From Limnohabitans sp. INBF002 (GTDB lineage: Bacteria > Pseudomonadota > Gammaproteobacteria > Burkholderiales > Burkholderiaceae_C), in NCBI RefSeq assembly GCF_027924905.1, contig NZ_AP027055.1, forward strand, positions 1,426,001 to 1,490,000: 64,000 bases of DNA, read 5' to 3'. The notes beneath the pieces were generated by a model, which saw nothing but the letters and a program-made list of their open reading frames with translations, did no database searches and was not told where the DNA came from. Made by a program: the position numbers and the translations under genes. Each line of letters starts with the position of its first letter. The first letter of the stretch is position 1. This document shows positions 10,209-18,535 of the stretch, piece after piece.

Positions 10209-11536
10209 GATTTTTACTCGCTGTATTTAGCCTTAGCCTCGCCCTGCTCACAGGTTGCGCCAACTTGGCCGAGCAAGGCGCGACCAGCCCCGGCGGCTTG
10301 AGCCCCATTACCAAAGGCAATGCCAAACGCGATGGTGTGGCGCAACTGAACTTGCCCAACGACTTGTGGGAGCGCATCCGTAAAAACTACCAAATGCCCG
10401 ACCTGGAAAGCGACCTGGTCAACGACCGCACCCAGTGGTACGCCAACAAGCCCGACTACCTGCAACGCATGAGCGAACGGTCAAGCAAATACCTGTTCCA
10501 CATCGTTGAAGAACTTGAAGCACGCAAGATGCCCACCGAGTTGGCCTTGCTGCCTTTCATCGAGAGCGCGTTCAACCCACAAGCCGTGTCTAGCGCACGT
10601 GCCAGCGGCATGTGGCAGTTCATGCCCGCCACGGGCAAAAGCTTCGACCTGAAACAAAACGTCTTCCGCGACGACCGCCGCGATGTGCAAGCCTCCACCC
10701 GCGCAGCACTTGACTACCTCGAGCGCCTGCACAAAATGTTTGGTGACTGGCACTTGGCCTTGGCCGCCTACAACTGGGGCGAAGGCAATGTGGGCAAAGC
10801 CATTGCGCGCAACAAACGCGCAGGCTTGCCCACGGGCTACACCGACTTGAACATGCCAATGGAAACACGCATGTACGTGCCCAAGCTACAGGCCATGAAA
10901 AACATTGTGGGCAACCCGCCCCAATACGGCGTGGTGCTGCCCAGCATTCCCAACCACCCCTACTTCCAAAGCGTGCCCCTGCCACGCGACATGGACGTGA
11001 CGGTGGCGGCCAAGCTGGCCGACATCTCGGAACAAGACTTCAAAGCCTTGAACCCTTCGGCACACCGCCCCGTGTTGCTGGCCGCTGGCTCGCCCAACAT
11101 CTTGCTGCCTTGGGACAACGCCGAAGTGTTCCAGCGCAACTACGAAGCCTCCACCTTGGGTCGCATGGCCACATGGACAGCCTGGATTGCGCCTTCCACC
11201 ATGAAAGTGGCCGATGCAGCCAAACAGGTGAACATGAGCGAGGCGGACTTTCGCGCCATCAACAACATCCCGCCACGCATGCTCATCAAAGCGGGCTCAG
11301 CCCTGCTGGTGCCCCGCCATGCCAACGTATTGGGTGATGTGACCGCACAAGTGGCTGACAACGGCAAACTCGATTTATCCCCCGAAGCCGTGGCCAAACG
11401 CAAAGCCGCGGCCAAAGGTGGCAAGAACGCCAAAGGCACAAAGCTGGCGTCTGCCAAAGAAAGCAAAGGCTCGGGCAAGAAACAAGTTGCCAGCAAAGGC
11501 GATAAAAAAGGCGACACCAAGGTCGCCAAGAAATAA
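10205..11536 (+). CDS. mltD: membrane-bound lytic murein transglycosylase D, lipoprotein
   Basis: Cleaves the MurNAc-GlcNAc bond of peptidoglycan with formation of 1,6-anhydro ends. The 443-residue protein has a lipoprotein signal peptide ending LLTGC (acylated Cys at about residue 20). A transglycosylase SLT domain carries Glu at about residue 120 in FIESAFNPQ, then SARASGMWQFMPATGKSF and AAYNWGEGNV. Two LysM-like segments follow (VAAKLADISEQDFKALNP; MKVADAAKQVNMSEADFRAINN). The last 50 residues are an unusual Lys/Ala/Gly-rich basic tail. The start overlaps the gloB stop, as in the conserved mltD-gloB neighbourhood. Confidence 0.93.
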   Translation: MRFLLAVFSLSLALLTGCANLAEQGATSPGGLSPITKGNAKRDGVAQLNLPNDLWERIRKNYQMPDLESDLVNDRTQWYANKPDYLQRMSERSSKYLFHIVEELEARKMPTELALLPFIESAFNPQAVSSARASGMWQFMPATGKSFDLKQNVFRDDRRDVQASTRAALDYLERLHKMFGDWHLALAAYNWGEGNVGKAIARNKRAGLPTGYTDLNMPMETRMYVPKLQAMKNIVGNPPQYGVVLPSIPNHPYFQSVPLPRDMDVTVAAKLADISEQDFKALNPSAHRPVLLAAGSPNILLPWDNAEVFQRNYEASTLGRMATWTAWIAPSTMKVADAAKQVNMSEADFRAINNIPPRMLIKAGSALLVPRHANVLGDVTAQVADNGKLDLSPEAVAKRKAAAKGGKNAKGTKLASAKESKGSGKKQVASKGDKKGDTKVAKK

Positions 11537-11549
11537 AGCTGCGCAAAAC

Positions 11550-11568
11550 GGAAGGCTTTGCGCCTTCC
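11550..11568. terminator. candidate bidirectional hairpin between mltD and recR
   Basis: A perfect 7-bp stem (GGAAGGC / GCCTTCC) with a five-base loop sits in the 37-base gap between the convergent genes mltD and recR. There is no clear U-run on either side, so its terminator role is only suggested by position. Confidence 0.4.
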
Positions 11569-11573
11569 ATGCG

Positions 11574-12170
11574 TTAAGCGTCGCGCCTGTCCACCAACGC
11601 GTGGGCAATGGTGCCCAAGTCCACATATTCGAGCTCGCTGCCCACTGGCACGCCACGGGCTAGGCGCGTCACTTGAACGCCACGCTTCTTCAGGCCCTCG
11701 CTCAACACATGCGCCGTCGCTTCACCTTCCGCGGTGAAATTGGTGGCCAAGATCACTTCTTTCACCATGCCATCGCTGGCGCGCGCCATCAGCTTTTCCA
11801 GGCCAATGTCTTTGGGGCCAAAACCGTCCAGCGGACTGATGCGCCCTATCAACACAAAGTACAGCCCTTTGTAGGCCGCTGTGCGCTCCACCGCCGATTG
11901 GTCGGCGGGCGTTTCCACCACACACAAACGGGTGGTGTCGCGGCCATCGTCCAAGCAGGTGTCGCAGACCGTCTGGGTGGTGAAGGTGTGGCAGCGCTCG
12001 CAGTGCTGCACCTGACTCGCTGCTTGGTGCAAGGCCTGAGAAATTAACTCCGCCCCTTCGCGGTCATGTTGCAGCAGGTGATACGCCATGCGCGAGGCCG
12101 ATTTCACCCCCACGCCGGGCAAACGGCGCAGAGCCTGAATCAGGCCTTCCAGCACGGACGTGTCGCTCAT
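11574..12170 (-). CDS. recR: recombination mediator RecR
   Basis: Works with RecF/RecO to load RecA at gaps during recombinational repair. The 198-residue protein has the helix-hairpin-helix [19 protein letters not shown] at about residues 15-33, a four-Cys zinc finger ([16 protein letters not shown]) at about 57-72, a Toprim domain ([14 protein letters not shown] onward) and the Walker-like C-terminal segment [20 protein letters not shown]. Its ATG directly abuts the ybaB stop, and the order dnaX-ybaB-recR is the standard bacterial cluster. Confidence 0.97.
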   Translation of the reverse strand: MSDTSVLEGLIQALRRLPGVGVKSASRMAYHLLQHDREGAELISQALHQAASQVQHCERCHTFTTQTVCDTCLDDGRDTTRLCVVETPADQSAVERTAAYKGLYFVLIGRISPLDGFGPKDIGLEKLMARASDGMVKEVILATNFTAEGEATAHVLSEGLKKRGVQVTRLARGVPVGSELEYVDLGTIAHALVDRRDA

Positions 12171-12494
12171 TTAGAGCGGCAGTTTCAAGCCAGGTGGCAA
12201 ACCAGCGGTGAGCTTGCTCATTTTGGCTTCGCTGGTTTCAGCAGCTTTGCGCACCGCGTCGTTGAAGGCGGCAGCCACCAAGTCTTCCAGCATGTCTTTG
12301 TCGTCGGCCAGCAAGCTGGGGTCGATGGTGATGCGTTTGACATCGTGTTTGCAGGTCATCAAGACTTTGACCAAACCAGAACCTGATTCGCCCGTGACTT
12401 CGACGAAGGCTAATTCGTCTTGTGCCTTTTTCAGGTTTTCTTGCATGGCTTGGGCTTGCTTCATCAGGCCCGAGAGTTGTCCTTTGTTGAACAT
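12171..12494 (-). CDS. ybaB: YbaB/EbfC family nucleoid-associated protein
   Basis: A 107-residue DNA-binding nucleoid-associated protein, typically a tweezer-shaped dimer. The start [24 protein letters not shown], with a long amphipathic helix, and the core [26 protein letters not shown] are characteristic. It lies between dnaX and recR on the same strand, 40 bases downstream of dnaX and abutting recR. Confidence 0.95.
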   Translation of the reverse strand: MFNKGQLSGLMKQAQAMQENLKKAQDELAFVEVTGESGSGLVKVLMTCKHDVKRITIDPSLLADDKDMLEDLVAAAFNDAVRKAAETSEAKMSKLTAGLPPGLKLPL

Positions 12495-12534
12495 GTGTTT
12501 CCCTTTTACAAACTAAAAAATAAAGCGATTGAGC

Positions 12535-14544
12535 TTAAAGCGGCTTGATGCTGCCCGGCACGATTTTGGCGCCGTAGTCCCGCATCAAACTTTGAACATA
12601 GGGGTCATTGAGGATGATGGCCTCTGCCCCCGCTTGGCGCTGCGCGGCGGCAGCGGCATTGCGCTTGGCAGGGCTGTCTTGCACGCGGCCCACTTCGACG
12701 GTCAGGCGCACAGGGTAGCCCGCGGTTTCGAGTGCTTTTTGCAAACGTTCGCGGCTGGTGGTGCTGTTAAGCGACTCGCGCTCGACGCGCAGCATCCAAG
12801 TGTCGGTATCACGCGCCACCAGCTGCGACTGCAAACCCAGCTCGCGCACCAAGGCGTTGATGCTTTCAGCAGCAGACATGTCCATCACCAACTTGTGCCA
12901 AAACTCACCTTCGGGTGTGGCCTCGATGTGCGGCACGTCGGTGGTGGGCATTTGCGGCTCAAGCGCAGCGCTGGGCTCGGCTTGTTGGCGCACGGGCATG
13001 GCCACCACAGCGGCATCTGAATCGTGGTCGTAGCTAGGGCTGTCTGAGCCGTCGGGGTCGTAGCTGGGGTCATCCTCCCAAGGGGCCACTTCGCGGGGCT
13101 GCATGTCGCGCACAGGCAAGGCTTGCACGGAGGCTGAGGGTTGCGGCTCGGCGGGGCGTGGCGCAACAGGAGGCGATGGCTGAGCTGCGGGTTGCACGGG
13201 TGCAGCAGCGGCAGGTGGCGTTGGGGCGATGTGAGGCTGTGCCACTTGCGTTGGCGCCTGCTGCACGTGCGCGGCTGGCGCTCGAGCAACTGACTGAGCA
13301 ACAGGTGGGGCGGTGGCTAGTGCGGGTTTGACGACACCGCTGGCAGCTGGCGCAAAGGCCACAGCTGCAGGTGGCGAAGCAGCGCGCTGCGGATTAATTA
13401 GAGTTTTTTTTTCAGCCGAGGCCGAAGCGGAATTCGAGGCTTGTGGTTTGAACGCCAGCAAGCGCAGCAGCACCATCGTCAGTGCGGCGTATTCGTCTGG
13501 GGCCAAGCCCAGCTCTTGACGGCCATGCAAACTCAGGCTGTAAAGCAACTGGGTTTCGTCGGGTGGCATCACACCCGCCAAGCGTGCCATCTCGGCAGCT
13601 TCAGGGTCTGAGGCATCGGCTTCTGCCATGTCGGGCACGGCTTGCAGCACGGCCATGCGTTGCAAGACCATCGACATGTCTTCGAGCGTCGCGGCAGCGC
13701 TCAGGCCATTCAAACGCAAAGCTTCTGAGGTTTCGACCACCGATTTGCCATCGCCATGGGCCAAAGCCTCAATCAAACGGAACACATGCGAGCGGTCGGC
13801 ACTGCCCAACATTTGGCGCACAGCGGCTTCTTGCAACTGGCCGCCGCCGTAGGCTATGGCTTGGTCAGTCAAGCTCAGCGCATCGCGCATGGAACCACGC
13901 GCGGCACGGGCCAACAGGCGCAAGGCTTGGGGTTCAGAAGCAATGTTTTCTTGACCCAACACATGGCCCAAGTGCTCCAGCACGGTCTCGGGGGCCATGG
14001 GGCGCAGGTTGAACTGCAAACAGCGCGACAGCACGGTGACCGGGACTTTTTGTGGGTCGGTCGTGGCAAGCACGAACTTCAAATATTCAGGTGGCTCTTC
14101 CAGCGTCTTCAACATCGCGTTGAACGCGGTGTTGGTGAGCATGTGCACCTCGTCAATCATGAAGACTTTGAAGCGGCCTTGCACGGGTTTGTAGACGGCT
14201 TGCTCCAGCAAGCTTTGCACTTCGTCCACGCCACGGTTGGAAGCCGCGTCGAGCTCGGTGTAGTCGACAAAGCGACCAGCATCGATGTCGGTACAGGCTT
14301 GGCACACGCCGCACGGGTTGGCGGTGATGCCCCCCGTGCCGTCCACGCCTTGGCAATTCAGCGACTTGGCCAACACGCGGGACACGGTGGTCTTGCCCAC
14401 ACCGCGTGTGCCAGTGAACAAATACGCGTGGTGCAAACGTTGGGTGGTCAGCGCATTGGTCAGCGCCTGCACGACGTGCTCTTGCCCCACCATCTCTGTG
14501 AAGGTTTTTGGGCGGTATTTGCGAGCGAGCACGAGGTAGGACAT
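12535..14544 (-). CDS. dnaX: DNA polymerase III subunits tau (and probably gamma)
   Basis: Clamp-loader ATPase of the replicative polymerase. The 669-residue tau form has an AAA+ module with Walker A GTRGVGKTT at residues 45-53, a four-Cys zinc module (Cys-x8 onward to CGVCQAC), Walker B MIDEVHML and the sensor LSRCLQFNLRP. The clamp-loader collar domain extends to about residue 370. A Pro/Ala/Gln-rich linker follows, then the tau-specific C-terminal domains. Between the collar and the linker is a run of nine A residues in the mRNA (codons 378-381) with a stop almost at once in the -1 frame, listed separately. Confidence 0.96.
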   Translation of the reverse strand: MSYLVLARKYRPKTFTEMVGQEHVVQALTNALTTQRLHHAYLFTGTRGVGKTTVSRVLAKSLNCQGVDGTGGITANPCGVCQACTDIDAGRFVDYTELDAASNRGVDEVQSLLEQAVYKPVQGRFKVFMIDEVHMLTNTAFNAMLKTLEEPPEYLKFVLATTDPQKVPVTVLSRCLQFNLRPMAPETVLEHLGHVLGQENIASEPQALRLLARAARGSMRDALSLTDQAIAYGGGQLQEAAVRQMLGSADRSHVFRLIEALAHGDGKSVVETSEALRLNGLSAAATLEDMSMVLQRMAVLQAVPDMAEADASDPEAAEMARLAGVMPPDETQLLYSLSLHGRQELGLAPDEYAALTMVLLRLLAFKPQASNSASASAEKKTLINPQRAASPPAAVAFAPAASGVVKPALATAPPVAQSVARAPAAHVQQAPTQVAQPHIAPTPPAAAAPVQPAAQPSPPVAPRPAEPQPSASVQALPVRDMQPREVAPWEDDPSYDPDGSDSPSYDHDSDAAVVAMPVRQQAEPSAALEPQMPTTDVPHIEATPEGEFWHKLVMDMSAAESINALVRELGLQSQLVARDTDTWMLRVERESLNSTTSRERLQKALETAGYPVRLTVEVGRVQDSPAKRNAAAAAQRQAGAEAIILNDPYVQSLMRDYGAKIVPGSIKPL
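13404..13412 (-). promoter_or_regulatory. dnaX: candidate dnaX slippage site (A9 run) producing a gamma-like short form
   Basis: The dnaX coding strand reads GAA AAA AAA ACT here, an uninterrupted run of nine A residues in an otherwise G+C-rich gene. A -1 shift, or addition of one A by polymerase slippage, gives three new codons (Asn-Ser-Asn) and then TAA. The product would be about 383 residues and would end just after the clamp-loader collar. Known dnaX genes make gamma either by ribosomal frameshifting on A AAA AAG (E. coli) or by transcriptional slippage on A9 (Thermus). The run and the stop are seen directly; slippage is inferred. Confidence 0.65.
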
Positions 14545-14633
14545 AAGCTGCTCATTCTAAAGCGAGCGCCCCCTCGATAAACCGGCCCACCGACAAGTCT
14601 GCCACTCATCCCTCAGCCAAGCGGCTCCACCAC

Positions 14634-15032
14634 CTATGCTGCACGAGCTAACTCATGGGTGTTTTCATAAAACGCATGGCGCGGGGATTCAATCGACAAA
14701 GTTTTAACCAACAAATCACCCATCCTTTCAAAATAAGCGTTGGCAGCTTCGGTGGGAACAATGTATTTGGTACGTCGATTGCCATCTTTGTAAATCAAAT
14801 CAATCAAGCCTTTTTGGCGCAGCGATTCGACGCGTCGGTGAATCGTCCCAGGACTTGCAAAGTGAATCATCGCCATGATTTGAGAAATGGTGAGGGGCTG
14901 ACCTTGAAAATCAGCCACCGCAATGGTGCTCAGCAACTGAATACAGGCAGGAGAAGCATGGGAAAGCATGGCATCCACGGGTTCTGCTTTGCTTTGAACC
15001 AAGTAATTAAGGTACACATTTTTTGAAGACAT
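14634..15032 (-). CDS. MarR-like winged-helix transcriptional regulator
   Basis: A 132-residue DNA-binding protein with a winged helix spanning about residues 28-105. The helices are ACIQLLSTIAVADFQG and LTISQIMAMIHFASPGTIHRRVESLRQKGLI, and the wing is IYKDGNRRTKYIVPTE. The C-terminal helices resemble MarR dimerisation helices, but the protein is short. The ATG at 15032 is preferred over a start 16 codons upstream because AAGGA lies about 8 bases before it. The target is unknown. The gene stands at the edge of an A+T-rich spacer and faces away from the Crp/Fnr-like gene. Confidence 0.75.
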   Translation of the reverse strand: MSSKNVYLNYLVQSKAEPVDAMLSHASPACIQLLSTIAVADFQGQPLTISQIMAMIHFASPGTIHRRVESLRQKGLIDLIYKDGNRRTKYIVPTEAANAYFERMGDLLVKTLSIESPRHAFYENTHELARAA

Positions 15033-15444
15033 GACATTCGTCCTTTCCCACTGACGTGGATTTAAAAAACTAAAAACCAACGTGTGAGATTAAAAAATAA
15101 ATACAACTCTCAATCTGTTCGATTAAGCACAGAATGAATAATTTGATAATTAAAAATAAATATCTTTTGAACGAGATCTTTATGTGCCATTCCAAACAAA
15201 TATAAATATAGGATAGAGAAATATTTTTATAGCACCACTCATAAATGTTTAAATTAAAAACCATCTAATTTAATTACAAACACGAGTCAGTATATTGAAA
15301 ATGTATTAATTCAATTTTAGAAAAACATTTTGTAAGAATAAGTAATATGCCAGTAGTGTTCGCAAACACACAATACTTATCTTTTTGAGGCCATAGAATT
15401 TCTCAGTTCCATTCAACACAGTTAATTGAAAAAAGGTGGCATCT
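15033..15444. other. A+T-rich divergent intergenic region
   Basis: About 410 bases, strikingly richer in A+T than the flanking genes, between the divergently transcribed winged-helix and Crp/Fnr-like regulators. It must contain both promoters. I saw no convincing long inverted repeat or coding sequence; the short reading frames here give low-complexity hydrophobic translations rich in Ile, Tyr and Phe. The composition would suit H-NS-like silencing or marks recently acquired DNA. Confidence 0.6.
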
Positions 15445-16185
15445 GTGAACCCACGTGTGATGTATCCAATTAAGGCCAGCAACCGACTGCTTGCAGCATT
15501 ACCCACTGCAGAATGGGAAAGATGGCAGCCCAAATTTGAAATGGTCAATTTAAAAATTGATCAAATTCTTTATGAAAGCGGATCAAACATACAACATGTC
15601 TACTTTCCAGTTAATTGCATCATTTCACTCCAATACGATTTCCAAGATGGGAGCTCCGCTGAGTTTGCACAAATAGGCAATGAGGGCTTATGTGGCGTTT
15701 GCACCTTTATGGGGGCGCAATCTACCAACAGCAAAGCGGTGGTCATTGGATGCGGGTCGGCTTACCGAATCAAAACTGACTTTCTACTTGAAGAGTTCAA
15801 TAATTCAAGTGCCTTTAGACGATTGATACTGCGATACATGCAAGCCATGATGAGTTATGCATCACAAACCGCCGTTTGCAACCGACGTCACTCAATTGAT
15901 CAACAACTGTGTAAAACAATTCTTCAGAATTTAGACCGAATTCCAGGTAACGAATTAACATTTACCCATGAATTAATTGCCAAGACCTTGGGCGTACGCC
16001 GAGAAGGTATTAGCCATGCCGCCAAAAAATTGCAAAATGGCGGGCTTATCAAATACACCCGTGGTCATATATCCATATTAAACCGTGACAAGCTGAGCCG
16101 CCATGCCTGCGAATGTTATGGCATCGTGAAAGATGAATATGAAAAACTTATCCCAACTCAATTTTTATCAAGACTCGTCCAGTGA
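15445..16185 (+). CDS. Crp/Fnr family transcriptional regulator
   Basis: A 246-residue regulator with an N-terminal cyclic-nucleotide-binding-like beta-roll (KIDQILYESGSNIQHVYFPVNCIISLQYDFQDG, then EFAQIGNEGLCGVCTFMGAQ). A C-terminal winged helix follows (LTFTHELIAKTLGVRREGISHAAKKLQNGGLIKYTRGHISIL). It belongs to the 'HVYFP ... GNEG' subgroup, lacks the N-terminal Cys cluster of FNR, and the classical cAMP-contact arginine motif is not evident. A GTG start at 15445 is chosen because AAAAGGTGG sits 6 bases before it; GTG 15436 and ATG 15460 are alternatives. It opens a cluster of regulators facing the LuxR genes. Confidence 0.82.
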   Translation: MNPRVMYPIKASNRLLAALPTAEWERWQPKFEMVNLKIDQILYESGSNIQHVYFPVNCIISLQYDFQDGSSAEFAQIGNEGLCGVCTFMGAQSTNSKAVVIGCGSAYRIKTDFLLEEFNNSSAFRRLILRYMQAMMSYASQTAVCNRRHSIDQQLCKTILQNLDRIPGNELTFTHELIAKTLGVRREGISHAAKKLQNGGLIKYTRGHISILNRDKLSRHACECYGIVKDEYEKLIPTQFLSRLVQ

Positions 16186-16198
16186 AGTAAATAAAAAT

Positions 16199-16495
16199 TT
16201 AAATATTTATTTCAAATAAAGCTTGCATTTCTTCAGCACTTAAGTGAATCTTGGGCGCTGGAGCAGGCGCTGACACAACACGTCCTTTTAAAATAATCGA
16301 ATAATCTTGAACTAAGATTTCGACATCATAGGAAATATCCAACTCATCGCTACGGGTGAAAATGCCAATCGCCTTTGCCAGCACATTCAAGCCTTCGTTG
16401 ATCTGCGCGTCTAAAGCAACCTTATCCAAGCGCTCATTTTTTTGCAACACAACGCGGGCTGTTAAATTCGGTGTTTGCAGGCTAAGTTGTGTCAT
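16199..16495 (-). CDS. hypothetical protein, 98 aa
   Basis: Not recognised. The 98-residue acidic protein has a predicted mixed alpha/beta N-terminal part (LTARVVLQKNERLDKVALDAQINEGLNVLAKAIGIF), a beta-rich middle (ISYDVEILVQDYSIILKG), a short APAPAP linker and a C-terminal helix SAEEMQALFEINI. It starts 14 bases after the LuxR-type gene stop on the same strand, so they are probably co-transcribed. It is convergent with the Crp/Fnr-like gene. It may be an accessory partner of the regulator, but nothing in the sequence proves that. Confidence 0.6.
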   Translation of the reverse strand: MTQLSLQTPNLTARVVLQKNERLDKVALDAQINEGLNVLAKAIGIFTRSDELDISYDVEILVQDYSIILKGRVVSAPAPAPKIHLSAEEMQALFEINI

Positions 16496-16509
16496 CTATG
16501 CACGCCCGT

Positions 16510-17154
16510 TCAAACAACCACCATTTGGTGACGAATGGCAAAGCGCGTGAGATCAGCCACTTTGTGCAAGCCCAATTTACGCATGATGTTGCGACGATGG
16601 ACCTCCACGGTGCTGGGCGAAATGTCTAAATTACGTGCAATTTCCTTCGAACTTTGCCCCACTGCAACCAACCTTAACACTTGCGTTTCACGGTGGCCTA
16701 ACTCACGTCTGCCAGCAATCGCTTGTGACAGGGGTTCTTCCGAGTCACGGGTGAGTTCATGCATCGATCCCTCACACAAATAACACGAGCCAACCGCGGC
16801 CAACCGAATCGCGGCAATCAAATCGGTGACCTCGCTGTTCATTGAAATATGGGCTTTTGCCCCGGCCTTCAATACCTCACTGATGGATAAGCGAGAAATG
16901 CCACTGGAAATAACGACAAAGCGATTGGTTGAAGCGTGCGACGCAATCAGTGCATATAAGCCGTTGCCGTCTTTGTCCACCGCACTGCTGCCAATCACCG
17001 TCACATCTGGCATCAATGTTTCGAGTAACGATAAATTGAAATTATGGCTGTCGCACACCCCGACAACCTCAATATCTGGGTGCGTTCGGAGCATAGCAGC
17101 CACACTTTCTGCAATGACTTTTTGGTTGTACGCGACAAAAACACGAATTGCCAT
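16510..17154 (-). CDS. NarL/FixJ-type regulator with degenerate receiver domain
   Basis: A 214-residue protein with an N-terminal response-regulator-like domain and a C-terminal LuxR helix-turn-helix (LGHRETQVLRLVAVGQSSKEIARNLDISPSTVEVHRRNIMRKLG). The receiver lacks the usual chemistry. The acidic pair after strand 1 is Tyr9-Asn10 (RVFVAYNQKVI), the phospho-acceptor position is Gly55 (PDVTVIGSS), and the conserved Lys is Met (HISMNSE). It is therefore unlikely to be switched by phosphorylation. No histidine kinase is nearby. Atypical receivers of this sort are known in curli regulator CsgD; a link with the CsgG-like operon downstream is inference. Confidence 0.82.
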   Translation of the reverse strand: MAIRVFVAYNQKVIAESVAAMLRTHPDIEVVGVCDSHNFNLSLLETLMPDVTVIGSSAVDKDGNGLYALIASHASTNRFVVISSGISRLSISEVLKAGAKAHISMNSEVTDLIAAIRLAAVGSCYLCEGSMHELTRDSEEPLSQAIAGRRELGHRETQVLRLVAVGQSSKEIARNLDISPSTVEVHRRNIMRKLGLHKVADLTRFAIRHQMVVV

Positions 17155-17267
17155 ATATTTTCTTTCATATCAAAGCACGGACACAATGCCATCGTGAAGA
17201 TTGAATATAGGCACATATATCAAAACAATGCGAGCGACAACACACAGAAGGATGTATATCGAACGGA

Positions 17268-17921
17268 CTACGCCAGACCATAACTTTGCATATGCAACGC
17301 CAGCGCCACTCGTCCTGGGCAGTTAAGCTTTTGGTAAATGTGATGCAAATGTAATTTTGTTGTGCCTTCAGTGATGTAAAGAATTTGAGCGATTTTTTTA
17401 TTAGGCAGACCTTCACTGACCATTTTGGCAACCACCATTTCTCGGGCAGTCAAGACCTCTGGCAAAGACACGTGGATCGCTTTTTTATCCAATAAATAGG
17501 TGAGTGAATGCAAGGTTAGGTCTTTGTCTAACCATTTTTCTCCAGCATGAACGCTTTGGATGCATTGGGCGAGAACTTGTTTCGGTTTGTCCTTGGACAC
17601 CATGCCTTGCACCCCCAAGTCAATGGCTTTGCAAACATCGCGGACACACGCTGCGGTAAAGACAACCGCATGTGTACTCAAGGCTTTTTTCTGTATTTCT
17701 TCAATCAATACCAACCCTGTGTTTTTTTGTAAAAAAAGCTCTGTGATCAATATGTCTGGTTTAAATTCGATCACAGCCTGCAGTGCAGACTCAGCATCGG
17801 TTGCACACGATTTCACAGAAAAACCTTCCATATTTTGAAATACATGAAGCAACCCATCTAAAACGACTGGATGTGGATCTGCAAGAACAAGGTCAATGGT
17901 CACTTTTCGATACCTTTCCAT
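17268..17921 (-). CDS. LuxR-type regulator with Glu at the phospho-acceptor position
   Basis: A 217-residue two-domain regulator. The receiver-like domain starts IDLVLADPHPVVLDGLL, keeping one acidic residue (Asp15). Where a phospho-accepting Asp is expected it has Glu61 (KPDILITELFLQ), a substitution that can mimic constitutive phosphorylation. The Lys in GMVSKDKP is kept. The LuxR domain is LTAREMVVAKMVSEGLPNKKIAQILYITEGTTKLHLHHIYQKLN. The ATG at 17921 is chosen because it places the receiver at the N-terminus. An in-frame ATG at 18014 would add 31 residues, and neither start has a strong ribosome-binding site. It lies 113 bases upstream of the other LuxR gene. Confidence 0.75.
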   Translation of the reverse strand: MERYRKVTIDLVLADPHPVVLDGLLHVFQNMEGFSVKSCATDAESALQAVIEFKPDILITELFLQKNTGLVLIEEIQKKALSTHAVVFTAACVRDVCKAIDLGVQGMVSKDKPKQVLAQCIQSVHAGEKWLDKDLTLHSLTYLLDKKAIHVSLPEVLTAREMVVAKMVSEGLPNKKIAQILYITEGTTKLHLHHIYQKLNCPGRVALALHMQSYGLA

Positions 17922-18162
17922 CTCTGCCAATGCCTTAAACAACTCAGGGCAATCAAACAGAGGGGGGAGAGAAGATAAAGAAGCAAGGCGCTTAAAGTAA
18001 TCCCTTAAAACCATTATTTAGGTCACAAGGAACCGGTACATGATGGACGAATATATATGTGCGATACCGAACAACGATATGGCGTTAGACCCATAAAAAT
18101 AATCGCCCTTGGGTGATCTTCTGTACCCCAAGTTCAATCCATCTTAGAAAAGGAACTTAGTT

Positions 18163-18501
18163 ATGCCCTCGCCCACCCCTCCCGCGCTCACCGATAACAC
18201 CGCAAAACCCAGCACAAGCAGCCCGTCATCCCACGCGGCATCGTGCAACTCAGAGGAATATGCCGCAAAGATCAACAAGACCATAGATGAATTGAAGACA
18301 GAAGCGGCCGACCTGATGCAACGCAGCTCGCAAGCCTTGCATCAACAGTCTGAGCAAATTCGTGCACAAGCCCTCAAGGCTCGGGAGTCAACGTTGGGCT
18401 ATGTCCAGCACGAACCCGCCAAAGCCTTGCTGATTGCAGCAGGCGTTGGCGCAGCCCTTGTGTTTTTGGGCAACTGGATCGGCCATCGCAACAAGCGCTA
18501 A
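18163..18501 (+). CDS. DUF883 (ElaB/YqjD-like) membrane-anchored protein
   Basis: A 112-residue protein of the ElaB/YgaM/YqjD group, tail-anchored inner-membrane proteins, some of which bind ribosomes in stationary phase. A Ser/Pro-rich N-terminus is followed by an amphipathic coiled coil at about residues 30-75 (KINKTIDELKTEAADLMQRS and onward). The signature segment is YVQHEPAKALLIAAGVGAALVFLGNWIGHRNKR with its C-terminal transmembrane helix and basic end. A good ribosome-binding site (AAAAGGAA) precedes the ATG. It is the first gene of a four-gene set resembling the yqjD-yqjE-yqjK order. Confidence 0.82.
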   Translation: MPSPTPPALTDNTAKPSTSSPSSHAASCNSEEYAAKINKTIDELKTEAADLMQRSSQALHQQSEQIRAQALKARESTLGYVQHEPAKALLIAAGVGAALVFLGNWIGHRNKR

Positions 18502-18535
18502 CCCTGAGATACCACTGGAGGAGACAAACCAAAAA

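Noticed and set aside
13756..14580. 274-codon open frame opposite dnaX
   Set aside because: Antisense shadow of the conserved AAA+ domain of dnaX; no motif of its own.
15070..15264. 64-codon hydrophobic frame in the A+T-rich spacer
   Set aside because: Composition follows from the A+T-rich DNA; no ribosome-binding site and no recognisable pattern.
15445..16185. FNR-type oxygen sensor
   Set aside because: The N-terminal Cys cluster required for the iron-sulfur centre is absent.
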